In this document: positions 16,505-25,164 of the stretch, in pieces
How the letters are laid out: the number at the start of each line of letters is the position of its first letter
How positions within the stretch are numbered: position 1 is the first letter of the stretch
DNA from: Thermoplasmata archaeon
GTDB lineage: Archaea > Thermoplasmatota > Thermoplasmata > Methanomassiliicoccales > Methanomethylophilaceae
Reading direction: 5' to 3'
NCBI GenBank assembly: GCA_015063245.1
Contig: SUSV01000005.1
Span: 28,431-92,430 of the forward strand
DNA length: 64,000 bases
Position numbers and translations under genes: made by a program
The notes under the pieces: generated by a model
The model's input: only the letters and a program-made list of their open reading frames with translations
Database searches by the model: none
What the model was told of the DNA's origin: nothing

Positions 16505-17308
16505 TCAGAGATGGTAATCTCCGACGAATCTCTTTGGGAGGACGAATATCTCCCCATCCTTGTCGGTACCGACGGATGCCTCAACCTCATACACATCACG
16601 TATGAGCTGTTCGGTTATGACCTTCTTGGGATCCCCGACGGCTACCAGTTCTCCCTTCTTCATGATGATGCAGAGGTCACAGTACCTAGCCATCAAAGAG
16701 ATGTCATGCTCTGCTACAAGGATGGTCATATCCTGTTTCACCATGGCACGCAGATACTCCATGACATCGAGCTTGTATTTCATGTCAAGATGGGATGTGG
16801 GCTCATCAACCAACATCAGCCTGGGGTTCTGAACATATGCCTTTGCGATCATCACACGCTGCCTCTCTCCGGATGACAGCATGTTGAGAGCACGGTCCTG
16901 AAGGTGGTATACTCCGAATTTCTTCAGAGTATCCACCACCATGGTCTCGTCTTCCTCCGTCTCCCACCACATGTTCTGAAGATAGGGGTACCTTCCGAGC
17001 ATAACCGTCTCGAACACAGTGAGCCCGAATGATGCAGTAAGTTCAGCAGGTACGTTCGATACCAGTCTGGCGACCTCAGCGGGGGACTTGGGGAGGACCG
17101 ATTCGCCATCGATCAGGATATCTCCAGATGTGATGGAGTGCATCTTGTTTATGCATCTCATCAGAGTGGTCTTTCCGCAACCATTCGGTCCTATGAGTCC
17201 CACCAGCAATCCCGATGAGAGTTCGAACGAAACGTCCTTGTCAGCATGATAGCCGTTGTCGTAAACCTTGTTGAGATTGCGCACTTCGAGAAGCGGTACT
17301 TCATCCAT
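16505..17308 (-). CDS. ABC transporter ATPase, FecE/BtuD type (importer 1)
   Basis: A 267-residue nucleotide-binding subunit for a FecCD/BtuC-type importer. Motifs: GPNGCGKTT (Walker A), LSSGERQRV (signature), MLVDEPTSHLD (Walker B) and AEHD (switch His). The start codon overlaps the end of the preceding permease gene by eight bases, so it is coupled to it. It is the last gene of a five-gene operon on the minus strand (22826-23923, 21332, 18403, 17301, 16505). The substrate could be a corrinoid or an iron chelate; the transcobalamin-like domains upstream favour corrinoid. Confidence 0.93.
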   Translation of the reverse strand: MDEVPLLEVRNLNKVYDNGYHADKDVSFELSSGLLVGLIGPNGCGKTTLMRCINKMHSITSGDILIDGESVLPKSPAEVARLVSNVPAELTASFGLTVFETVMLGRYPYLQNMWWETEEDETMVVDTLKKFGVYHLQDRALNMLSSGERQRVMIAKAYVQNPRLMLVDEPTSHLDMKYKLDVMEYLRAMVKQDMTILVAEHDISLMARYCDLCIIMKKGELVAVGDPKKVITEQLIRDVYEVEASVGTDKDGEIFVLPKRFVGDYHL

Positions 17309-18410
17309 TGTATATCTTCCCCCTTTTGTACAGTAAATAAGCGAATACCGGAACTCCGATCAATGTGGTGATCGATCCGACCGGAAGTTCCAATCCAGGC
17401 ATGATCATTCTAGCTAAAAGGTCTGCACCTATCATAATTGCTCCTCCGAAAGCGATAGATGCAGGCAGAACTATTCTGTGATCTCCTCCGAATATCATAC
17501 GGCACAGGTGAGGTATAATCAAACCTACGAATCCGATTATTCCGCAGAAAGCAACACAGAATGCTGCCAGGACCGATGACAGGATCAGGATCATAGCATT
17601 GAATCTCTTGACGTTCAGTCCCATCTGCCTTGCCTGATCGTCGCCCAGTAGTACGAGATTCAATTCCTTGGAGTATCTCATGATGAATACGGACAGTATC
17701 ACAGCAGGGATGAGGACACACAGTGTCTCCCTCATAGTTATCTGTGAGAATGAACCGAACAGCCAAAGCATGGTGTTGGAGACCGCGTGACCGGAAAACA
17801 GGATCATAACGGTCTGTATCGCACCGAATATCAATCCTATTACAACTCCCGATAGGACGTAAGCATTGGTCGACGCACCTGCCATATGGGCAAGGACCAT
17901 GGTCGCTACAAAGGCCAGCAACCCTCCAACTATGGCCGACGCAGCTATCAGGAAAGGAGAATGCGCTGAAACCAGGCCGAAGAATGTGAAGCCATAAGCG
18001 ATCGATGCTATTGCGAACGTGCCCGCTCCGGACGAGACTCCCATGATATATGGGTCCACCAGGGGATTCCTGATGACAGCCTGATATCCGGCCCCTGCAA
18101 TCGACAATCCAAGACCTACCGCTATGGCCGCGATCGCCCTGGGCATACGTGAGCTGTATACCCTGACCTCATCATTGGTCATATCGGTGCCGCCCTTGCC
18201 GATGGCTGAGAACAGATTGGAGAACGCATCGATGGGGCTCATTATCCCGTCAGGGCCGATGCACAATGCTGCGACGAACATGGTCATCAGAAGGATGAAG
18301 CCGATGAGCAGCATCATCTTGGACAGATGTTTCTTCTTTGCGATGTGCGTCTCGCCTTTCCCATTGAGCACCGCTCTGATTCCGGACATCACCCTGTTCT
18401 CCTCAGGCAT
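17301..18410 (-). CDS. FecCD/BtuC-type ABC permease (importer 1, stand-alone)
   Basis: A 369-residue integral membrane protein with about ten hydrophobic helices. Family motifs are RMPRAIAAIAVGLGLSIAGAGYQAVIRNPLVDPYIMGVSSGAG, LLGDDQARQMGLNVKRFN and GIIGFVGLIIPHLCRM (quoted in part as landmarks). A basic cytoplasmic N-terminus of about 40 residues precedes the first helix. ATG 18410 overlaps the end of the propeller-permease gene by eight bases. It is close in sequence to the permease half of that fusion, so the two probably form a heterodimeric membrane pore. Confidence 0.93.
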   Translation of the reverse strand: MPEENRVMSGIRAVLNGKGETHIAKKKHLSKMMLLIGFILLMTMFVAALCIGPDGIMSPIDAFSNLFSAIGKGGTDMTNDEVRVYSSRMPRAIAAIAVGLGLSIAGAGYQAVIRNPLVDPYIMGVSSGAGTFAIASIAYGFTFFGLVSAHSPFLIAASAIVGGLLAFVATMVLAHMAGASTNAYVLSGVVIGLIFGAIQTVMILFSGHAVSNTMLWLFGSFSQITMRETLCVLIPAVILSVFIMRYSKELNLVLLGDDQARQMGLNVKRFNAMILILSSVLAAFCVAFCGIIGFVGLIIPHLCRMIFGGDHRIVLPASIAFGGAIMIGADLLARMIMPGLELPVGSITTLIGVPVFAYLLYKRGKIYNG

Positions 18411-21339
18411 CGTACTTCCCCCTGCTCCTGATAAGAAGGTATGCAAAGACAGGCACACCGATTATAGTCGTCACCGCACCCACCGGCAATTCGAAGCCGG
18501 TCAGCAGTGCACGGGACAGGAGATCCGCGACGATCATGAGCGATCCTCCGAAAGCCATGGTGACCGGAAGCATGAGGCGATGGTCTCCTCCCATTATCAT
18601 CCTTGCGACGTGAGGCACCACAAGGCCCACGAAACCTATTATTCCGCAGAATGCTACGCAGAACGCAGTCAATATCGATGCGATGATGAGTATCATTCTG
18701 TTGAATCTCTTGACGTTCAGTCCCATCTGCATAGCCTGATCGTCACCGAGAAGCACCAGATTCAGTTCTCTGGCCCAGATCAGCGGGATCATGGAAAGCG
18801 TGATGCAGGGAATCAATACCAGCCATAGCTCATTCCAGGTTATCGATGCGAACGATCCGTAAAGCCAGGACAAGGCATGGGCGATCTTGGTCCCGGATTG
18901 GATCATCATGATGGACTGTATCGCCGAGAACACCAATCCTATGACGATACCGGCCAAAACGAAATTGATGGATTTGCCTCCAGTCTTCTCTGCAAGGAGC
19001 AATGTGCATCCGAATGCGAACAGCCCTCCGATGATGGCAGAGATGGCAATAAGGTAGATGTTGCTGGATGAGAACAATCCGAAGAACGTGAAATCCGTGA
19101 CGATCACAGCGACTGCAAGTGTTCCTGCTCCGGAGGACACTCCCATGATGTAAGGCTCGACCAACGGATTCTTGATGACGGCCTGATACATCGCACCTGC
19201 AACCGAAAGTCCGATTCCGACCGCGATTGTAGCAATTGCGCGAGGCAGCCTCTGGTTGTAGATCAGCATCTCTTCGTACGTAAGCCCGTGGCCGCCCTTC
19301 TCTATTGATGAGAATACCGCTGAAATCGCCTCTACGACCGATAGATTGGTCTTGACGCCGATGCATAATGAAGTCAATGCCAAAATGAATGTTATCAGCG
19401 ACCCTATGATGATAACAGCATACAGCTTACGCTTGCTTTTGGTATTGTGGGAGTAATTCTCTCCGAAGAAATAGGTCATTACCCGTTTGTGGATCTCTTT
19501 GAACGGTTTATCCCATTTGACGATGAATTTCAAGACTATCCACACAACGGCCAGAATCACCGCGATGGCCGCGAGCACGATCACCAATATCTGCCACAAA
19601 GGTGTCGGCTCCGAGTATTCAGGAGGCACATATTGATCCAGCTTCGATCCGCTGAAGGCAGTCACTCCGTTGTCATCGCTGCGAACTATGTAATTATCCA
19701 CAACGGTAACAATCGCCATTGCATACCATTTGTTATCGAATGAATACCGTCCGACTACCTCGCCGTCAACGTTCAATTCATACAACTCGCGTGTTGCATA
19801 GGTGGATGCATACAGGAGTTCATTGTTGACCAGGGTAGGTGTAGCATGGGTCTCCCTGGAGAACCCTACGATGGGGCTCAGCAGTGTCGCATTACCTTCC
19901 AGGTCCACTTTGAATATGCCCTTGTTGGTCGCTGAGAATACTCCTTTGAAATCATCGGTGACATAACGTGTGACCATGTTGCATGTGAAACCGAAATTGG
20001 ATTCGCCTGCTAAATCCTTCAACTTGGTCAATGTGTTGGTCGAAGTCTCGTACTTGTACAAAGCCAGACTTGCGATCTTGGAGTTCATTCCGAGTCCATC
20101 GGAGTATGTCATGAAAAGATAGTAACCGCCATCATAGCGTATAGGCGACGGCACGTTGCAGGCACCGATAAGTTTGCCCGTATTGGGGTCCTCGGCCTGG
20201 AACACGACCTCTTTCTTGATAAGAGTACCATCGGCACTGTTCAGGATGTATAGGCAACCGTCATACGTTCCTGCGAATACATAATCGTCGATCACGGTCA
20301 GAGGCGTATAGTAGGCCTGTCCTCCCATCTGATATGACCAGACTAATTCCAGTTCGCTGTTGAAACAATAGACCATTCCGTTATGGGCCTTGAGGAAGAT
20401 GCAGCCTGAGTTGAAGACAATGGCTGCAGGGCCTCTTCCGTATGAGGAATAGAAATCCAATTCTATGGTCTCCTCGGGAATATCCTCCGATTTGATTACA
20501 TTCTTGTCATTGACTCCAGGGCCTTCGTGTATGTCGAAGGAGTAAATCTGGCCCGCTGTCGTCGGGAGGTAGACTTTCCCTCCAGCGATGACAGGACAGG
20601 CCATTTCGATCTGAATCGATTTGTATTTGAAATCCCAGATTGTATGCCCCGTTCTTATGTCATAGCATGTCAGCAGACCGCCGGTCTTCACTATGGCCAT
20701 GCCGTCAGCATAGAGTGTTCCGCAGTAGCAACCGTAGGCGCTCATCTGGGAGCCATCTCCATGGGTATGCCAGAGAGGGATGCTCTCTTCGGTGGTATCT
20801 CCCACGGTCTGATTGACGCTGTTCTCCGAATCGCCAGCGAACATGGTCCATGCAGTCTTGTATTCTGGATTGACGGTGGGGGTCATCCCATTAGGATAGA
20901 ATCCCACAGCCAGTTTGTTCCCGGAATACGGGGAATCGTATTCAGCAGGATCGATAACGGTCCATGATGAGGTGTTGTTGCTCCATGAGTAGAGGGTCCA
21001 GTGCGATTCTACCTTCACGCCTGTTGACCCGGGTTCAGATACGGATCCCCCCGTATCAGCTCCACCTATGGTCCGCGACGTAAGGCCATCTATCGTGATC
21101 TTGCCGTCAGCGATCACTGCCGAGAAACTCGCATCGGAAAGGGTGTTTATGACGGTGGACGATATTGTATTCGAAGCATGTGTTCCGACCCATTCAGTGG
21201 AACCGTTACCGTGGTCTATCAGGAAATCTCCTTGAAGTTCATCAGATGCGGAATCAGAGCCGGGCAGAAGTGTGATGCATGCCGCCAGGGCCACAAGTGA
21301 TACTATCGCCAAGATTACCTTCGCTCTCATATCAATCAT
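18403..21339 (-). CDS. Fusion of a transcobalamin-like domain, a PQQ-type beta-propeller and a FecCD permease
   Basis: A 978-residue protein with an unusual make-up. Roughly: signal peptide or anchor (1-31), a domain with IDHGNGSTEW and HWTLYSW...W (about 38-165) like the DUF4430/transcobalamin C-terminal type, a beta-propeller of repeated blades (about 190-575; for example GLLTCYDIRTGHTIWDFKY, GKVYLPTTAGQIYSFDI, YDGCLYILNSADGTLIKKEV), one membrane helix (about 588-612), then a full FecCD permease (about 650-978; RLPRAIATIAVGIGLSVAGAMYQ, GIIGFVGLVVPHVARM). The propeller would lie outside the membrane. No frame break is visible, and its start overlaps the end of the binding protein gene. A propeller tied to an importer permease may serve as docking or capture surface. 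Confidence 0.85.
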   Translation of the reverse strand: MIDMRAKVILAIVSLVALAACITLLPGSDSASDELQGDFLIDHGNGSTEWVGTHASNTISSTVINTLSDASFSAVIADGKITIDGLTSRTIGGADTGGSVSEPGSTGVKVESHWTLYSWSNNTSSWTVIDPAEYDSPYSGNKLAVGFYPNGMTPTVNPEYKTAWTMFAGDSENSVNQTVGDTTEESIPLWHTHGDGSQMSAYGCYCGTLYADGMAIVKTGGLLTCYDIRTGHTIWDFKYKSIQIEMACPVIAGGKVYLPTTAGQIYSFDIHEGPGVNDKNVIKSEDIPEETIELDFYSSYGRGPAAIVFNSGCIFLKAHNGMVYCFNSELELVWSYQMGGQAYYTPLTVIDDYVFAGTYDGCLYILNSADGTLIKKEVVFQAEDPNTGKLIGACNVPSPIRYDGGYYLFMTYSDGLGMNSKIASLALYKYETSTNTLTKLKDLAGESNFGFTCNMVTRYVTDDFKGVFSATNKGIFKVDLEGNATLLSPIVGFSRETHATPTLVNNELLYASTYATRELYELNVDGEVVGRYSFDNKWYAMAIVTVVDNYIVRSDDNGVTAFSGSKLDQYVPPEYSEPTPLWQILVIVLAAIAVILAVVWIVLKFIVKWDKPFKEIHKRVMTYFFGENYSHNTKSKRKLYAVIIIGSLITFILALTSLCIGVKTNLSVVEAISAVFSSIEKGGHGLTYEEMLIYNQRLPRAIATIAVGIGLSVAGAMYQAVIKNPLVEPYIMGVSSGAGTLAVAVIVTDFTFFGLFSSSNIYLIAISAIIGGLFAFGCTLLLAEKTGGKSINFVLAGIVIGLVFSAIQSIMMIQSGTKIAHALSWLYGSFASITWNELWLVLIPCITLSMIPLIWARELNLVLLGDDQAMQMGLNVKRFNRMILIIASILTAFCVAFCGIIGFVGLVVPHVARMIMGGDHRLMLPVTMAFGGSLMIVADLLSRALLTGFELPVGAVTTIIGVPVFAYLLIRSRGKYDA

Positions 21340-22777
21340 CGAACCCCAGGTGCTTCGTGTATTTCAGATAGGATTGGTAGTCTCCGCCTATCGCTTTCGG
21401 GACTTCAATACCGTCATCAAATGAATCCGGATTGATTACCCTCGCTGTAAGCTCAGTCAGCTGTGCGATCCTCGGTCCTGAACGCTGAGCCATTTCACCA
21501 AGGCCTTCTGTGAACAGATAGATATTACCGTTCTTGTATGCGGCCGTCTTCTTCCATTCATCTGACAACGAGGAAATCATGAGGTCATAATCGTTAGCCT
21601 TGTACTGACCGTAATCGAATATTATGATGCATTCGGGGTTGAGATCCATCACCATGGAGGGGGTGATGTTAGGCCACCCTCCCTTAGGTGTACGCTCCGG
21701 CCAATGGGAATCATTGATTGCATTGCTCCCATTGACCTTGTACAGGATGTCATCCACATAGGTGTTTGTTCCTGCAATGAAAGGTGAAGCTGCAGAGCTC
21801 AACGTGACCAAGGTCTTGTAACCATCGTGAGAGGAGGTCATACCTATTATGGTATTCAATGCCATCTCGATCTGTGATGTGACATAATGTCCGCGGAGCT
21901 CGTAGTTCATAGCTGTTCCTACGATGAATATGTTCTTCAATACCGTATCAAGATCAGTTCCATCGTAGATTACCACGGCATTGATGTTTGAGTTCCTCAG
22001 GGTCTTGGCCATTGTGATATGGGAATATGCCGATGCATCGCATACCACGATATCAGGTGAGACCTCCATGATGGCCTCATAACTTGGACTTGTGTAGGTT
22101 CCGACCTCTTCTAACGTATGATTGTCCTTCTCCCTTTGTATCAATGAGGGATAATTGCTGGACTGATCGGTACCGACGATCATGTTGGCCGCATCCATGG
22201 CCCCCACCAATTCTGTACAAACAGGCGACAGCGTCACTACCGAGTGGGGTTGTGCGTATCCGTATATGGATGTGGCTGTGGCGTCTACGCCGACCGTCGG
22301 GCTCTTCCCCGTGGCAGTATATGCCCAGGAGATGACCGTGTAGTTGGAGGCCTTGATATTGTAATCTTTACTTTCTTTGAAATCGAAATCCCCCTTCTCG
22401 ACGTACCATAGGCCCCATTTATGGTCAGCATCATTTTCGACAATGTCGTCTCCCCTGTCTATGGCCGTGAGCACGCCGTCAACGAAGATGGGTTCAGTGG
22501 AATAGTGGTCGTTGCAAGCAATGGTTAGCAACTCCACAGGATCGTTTGTCTCTTCAAAACTGGCGTTCGTCCAAACGGTGTTGTAGTCCCCGTAGTCTAT
22601 CACCACGCCTTCGGACTGATATAATGTGACGTTTGAACCGACACCGTTCATGGCCAATGTTAAACAAGAACCGGCAATAATCAGCACTACGGTAAGGGTG
22701 ACCTTTAGCCTCATCGCACGGTTGCCGTATCCTGATGAGGTGCTGTCCCTCTTGATCCATGAATTGTCGATGGCCAT
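21332..22777 (-). CDS. BtuF/FhuD-type binding protein with N-terminal transcobalamin-like domain
   Basis: A 481-residue surface protein. A hydrophobic anchor (about residues 22-45) is followed by a domain with VIDYGDYNTVWTNAS and KWGLWYVEKGDFDF...TVISWAYT (about 52-165), then a class III binding fold (from about 175; VVTLSPVCTELVGAMDAANMIVGT, SPDIVVCDASAYS, NPECIIIFDYGQY). It would deliver ligand to the two permeases encoded next. ATG 22777 is used; Met22 (22714) is an alternative start right before the anchor. Its 3' end overlaps the fusion gene by eight bases. Confidence 0.87.
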   Translation of the reverse strand: MAIDNSWIKRDSTSSGYGNRAMRLKVTLTVVLIIAGSCLTLAMNGVGSNVTLYQSEGVVIDYGDYNTVWTNASFEETNDPVELLTIACNDHYSTEPIFVDGVLTAIDRGDDIVENDADHKWGLWYVEKGDFDFKESKDYNIKASNYTVISWAYTATGKSPTVGVDATATSIYGYAQPHSVVTLSPVCTELVGAMDAANMIVGTDQSSNYPSLIQREKDNHTLEEVGTYTSPSYEAIMEVSPDIVVCDASAYSHITMAKTLRNSNINAVVIYDGTDLDTVLKNIFIVGTAMNYELRGHYVTSQIEMALNTIIGMTSSHDGYKTLVTLSSAASPFIAGTNTYVDDILYKVNGSNAINDSHWPERTPKGGWPNITPSMVMDLNPECIIIFDYGQYKANDYDLMISSLSDEWKKTAAYKNGNIYLFTEGLGEMAQRSGPRIAQLTELTARVINPDSFDDGIEVPKAIGGDYQSYLKYTKHLGFDD

Positions 22778-22793
22778 GTGTTCTGAGAAGGGT

Positions 22794-22811
22794 GGCGGCC
22801 GAACGGCCGCC
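22794..22811 (-). terminator. Hairpin between the surface protein and the importer genes
   Basis: GGCGGCCG-tt-CGGCCGCC (minus strand) forms eight GC-rich pairs 14 bases after the stop of the 22826-23923 gene. It probably acts as a partial terminator so that the surface protein is made in excess of the importer. Confidence 0.6.
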
Positions 22812-22825
22812 TTTAATGGTTTAGT

Positions 22826-23923
22826 TCAAGGTTTCTTCTTGATCATGAAGAATGCTACTACAACAATCACCAGGATCACTGCTGCTGCGATTCCTGCGTA
22901 GAGGATGATGTTGTTCTCTTCCTCATCGTCGTCATCGCCGCTGTCTCCTGAAGGCATTACTGCAGGAAGCTTGGTCCAGTATGCATCCATTCCGTATGCA
23001 GGTGCGTGATAGTAGAATGAATCATCCTGGGGATCTTCCATCTTGTAGTTGTCAAACACGTGGGAGATGACAGTAGCAGTGGTGAGATCATCAGACTGCA
23101 TGTCCTTCCACTTGTTCTGAGTTCCGTCCTGACAGTACGTTGCGAATCCGTAGTAGTCTGCGGTACCGTATGTTCCGTGTGTAGAGTATGTGTAATCGTT
23201 GGCTGTGACTGAAACCAGGCCTGTGGCGTACTTGCCGTTCATCAGGCTGAATCCAGCCTTCTCGGCACCCATCGTCCTTGCGCTCTTGAGCGATTCGCCG
23301 CTGATTCCGGGCTGAATGCTGGAGGTCCATTTGCTGAATGACTTATCTCCGTCATTCATCTGGAAGTAGACCTTGTACTCCACCATCTTTACAGTTGGGA
23401 GGGGTGACCAGTAGGGGTCGGAACCAGGGTATTCGTTCTTGTAGTATTTGCTGGCGTCAGAGGGTTCTGAGAAAGCATATTTGTCGAAAACGATGACGAG
23501 CATGGTTTCGTCAGCAAGGCTGGAATCTTTCCATGCAGCTCCGTCGTAGTAGTATACTGCGAAGTTCTGGTAGTTGTCTCCGCCCCATTCCGAGTAAGCT
23601 GAACCTGCGTAGGTAACTCCATCAGCAGTGATTGAGCTTATCATACCATAGGATCCAGTTACGATGGTGAGGCCGGCTTTCTCGCACGCATTGGTCAATG
23701 CAGCGGTGTACAGGTCAGAGGTGGGCTCTGTTCCATACACAGACACATCTGCAAGGCGTGCGCTGTAGGAATTGCTTCCATCCCTCAGGTCGAGGTAAAA
23801 TGAATATGTTACTGATTCTTCACTTGCTGCTGAAGAATCATCAGATACAACGGCAATTGCAAAAGCGGAAGCGCAGAATACTGCGACCGCGACAATTGCA
23901 TACATTTTCGTGTGGTTCATCAT
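22826..23923 (-). CDS. Membrane-anchored surface protein with two transcobalamin-like domains
   Basis: A 365-residue exported protein: signal peptide (MMNHTKMYAIVAVAVFCASAFA), two similar domains (about 35-165 and 180-310), an acidic linker GDSGDDDDEEEN and a C-terminal helix (IILYAGIAAAVILVIVVVAFFMI) ending in KKKP. Each domain has the DUF4430-like run LTNACEKAGLTIVTGSYGMISSI / MGAEKAGFSLMNGKYATGLVSV, then W...Y and W....L. DUF4430 is grouped with the C-terminal domain of transcobalamin, so corrinoid binding is a reasonable hypothesis. GGAGG precedes two adjacent ATGs (23923, 23920). It is the first gene of the importer operon. Confidence 0.8.
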   Translation of the reverse strand: MMNHTKMYAIVAVAVFCASAFAIAVVSDDSSAASEESVTYSFYLDLRDGSNSYSARLADVSVYGTEPTSDLYTAALTNACEKAGLTIVTGSYGMISSITADGVTYAGSAYSEWGGDNYQNFAVYYYDGAAWKDSSLADETMLVIVFDKYAFSEPSDASKYYKNEYPGSDPYWSPLPTVKMVEYKVYFQMNDGDKSFSKWTSSIQPGISGESLKSARTMGAEKAGFSLMNGKYATGLVSVTANDYTYSTHGTYGTADYYGFATYCQDGTQNKWKDMQSDDLTTATVISHVFDNYKMEDPQDDSFYYHAPAYGMDAYWTKLPAVMPSGDSGDDDDEEENNIILYAGIAAAVILVIVVVAFFMIKKKP

Positions 23924-24004
23924 ATATCCTCCATGGGCTACCCAATGAGATATGGACCATAGAACCAATACAATGGATAAATAAGTTTGGAGCATTAAGC
24001 CAAC

Positions 24005-24111
24005 TCAATGAATATTTGTGCTGCTCCAGATTATCTGGATGGTGTCTTTTGGAAGGTATCTTTTTTGGCAATAACGGTAGGAAACTACGCACATTGGTCA
24101 ATATTCATTGA
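24005..24111. promoter_or_regulatory. Paired operator-like symmetries between divergent genes
   Basis: TCAATGAATATT (24005-24016) and AATATTCATTGA (24100-24111) are perfect 12-base inverted arms 83 bases apart. Between them lies TCCAGAT-T-ATCTGGA (24025-24039). The block sits upstream of the surface-protein operon on the minus strand and of trm5 on the plus strand (TATA GATATAAACC, about 24136). It may control the importer by looping. Confidence 0.5.
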
Positions 24112-24165
24112 TTTAGAGTATTTTCCAGAGAACAGGATATAAACCACCAGTTGATTTCTCCATTT

Positions 24166-25164
24166 ATGGTCAGATGCATCCGCGTGCTCAAGAGGGACGG
24201 AGAATCCGTCAGGACACGTCTCGTCTCAGAGGACCTTCTGGACCTCGATTCGAAGATACGCGCGGACGGGGATTATCTTCTGATCCCGGTGAGATGCGAC
24301 TCCTATCCCGGTTACAAAGTAACCGAAGAGGATCTGGAGGTGCAGGAGCACAAGGCCCTCGACTACACCGAAGTCGTCGAGGTGCCAGATGAGCTCAGGC
24401 AGTATCTGCCCAGCTCTTTCGACATCGTAGGTGATGTCGCCATGCTCAAGGTGCCCGACGAGCTGACTGAATACAGGCATCAGATAGGTGAAGCGCTGAT
24501 CAAGGTCAACAGGAACATCCGTGTCGTCTTCCATGACTACGGAGTCAAGGGGGACTTCAGGATCAGGGAGCTAGAGAAGATTGCGGGTGAAGGCTCGTCG
24601 GAGACCATTCATAAGGAATTCGGAGTCAAGCTGTACACGGACCCGTCCAAGGTATACTTCAACCCGAGGCTCTCATCCGAAAGAGCCAGGATAGCCAAAC
24701 TGGTCAAGGATGGGGAGACGATAATCGATATGTTCGCCGGTGTCGCGCCCTTCGGTACCGTCATCGGGAAGCTCGCCGATCCCAAGGTCATCTACTCCAT
24801 AGACCTCAATCCCGAGGCGGAGCACTTCGCACGTCTCAACGCAGAGAAGAATCATATCGAATGCATCGTGCCGATGACTGGCGATTCGTCGAAGGTCATC
24901 TACGACCTGCCGATGGCGGATCGTGTGATCATGAACCTCCCGCAGATCGCAGACAGGTTCCTGGGCTTCGCCATGGACAGGATGAACCACGGGGCGTATG
25001 CCCACATGTACAAGATAATCGAGAGGGACTAGTTCCCCTCGTTCTGTGAGAAATTGACGGAGGAGATGGCCGCGAAGGGCCATAGGATAGAGATCCACAG
25101 CTCCGAGCTGAAGACCTACTCCCCCACCATGAGCGTCTACTCGATGGATGTCGAGAAGCTCTGA
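24166..25164 (+). CDS. trm5: tRNA (guanine37-N1)-methyltransferase Trm5 with in-frame UAG (probable pyrrolysine)
   Basis: Trm5 methylates G37 next to the anticodon and protects against frameshifting. ATG 24166 follows a TATA box by about 25 bases (leaderless). The SAM site DMFAGVAPFGTVIGK starts near residue 188, and NLPQIADRFL near 257 is the catalytic-loop position. The frame meets TAG at 25030-25032 (codon 289) and goes on for 43 sense codons to TGA at 25162-25164. The part after TAG (FPSFCEKLTEEM...LKTYSPTMSVYSMDVEKL) matches the normal end of Trm5, where the last strands complete the methyltransferase fold. The full product is 332 residues, and the truncated one would lack this end. The readthrough reading is inference, backed by the absence of TAG stops elsewhere in the window. 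Confidence 0.88.
25030..25032 (+). other. In-frame amber codon, probable pyrrolysine site
   Basis: TAG between GAGAGGGAC and TTCCCCTCG inside trm5. Translation in the same frame stays typical of Trm5 on both sides. Confidence 0.8.

Noticed and set aside
23924..24165. Cobalamin riboswitch before the importer operon
   Set aside because: No B12-box-like core and the leader from the likely TATA box is too short.
24166..25032. Reading trm5 as a gene ended by TAG or as a pseudogene
   Set aside because: Sequence after TAG keeps the frame, codon use and the expected Trm5 C-terminus, and no other gene in the window stops at TAG.
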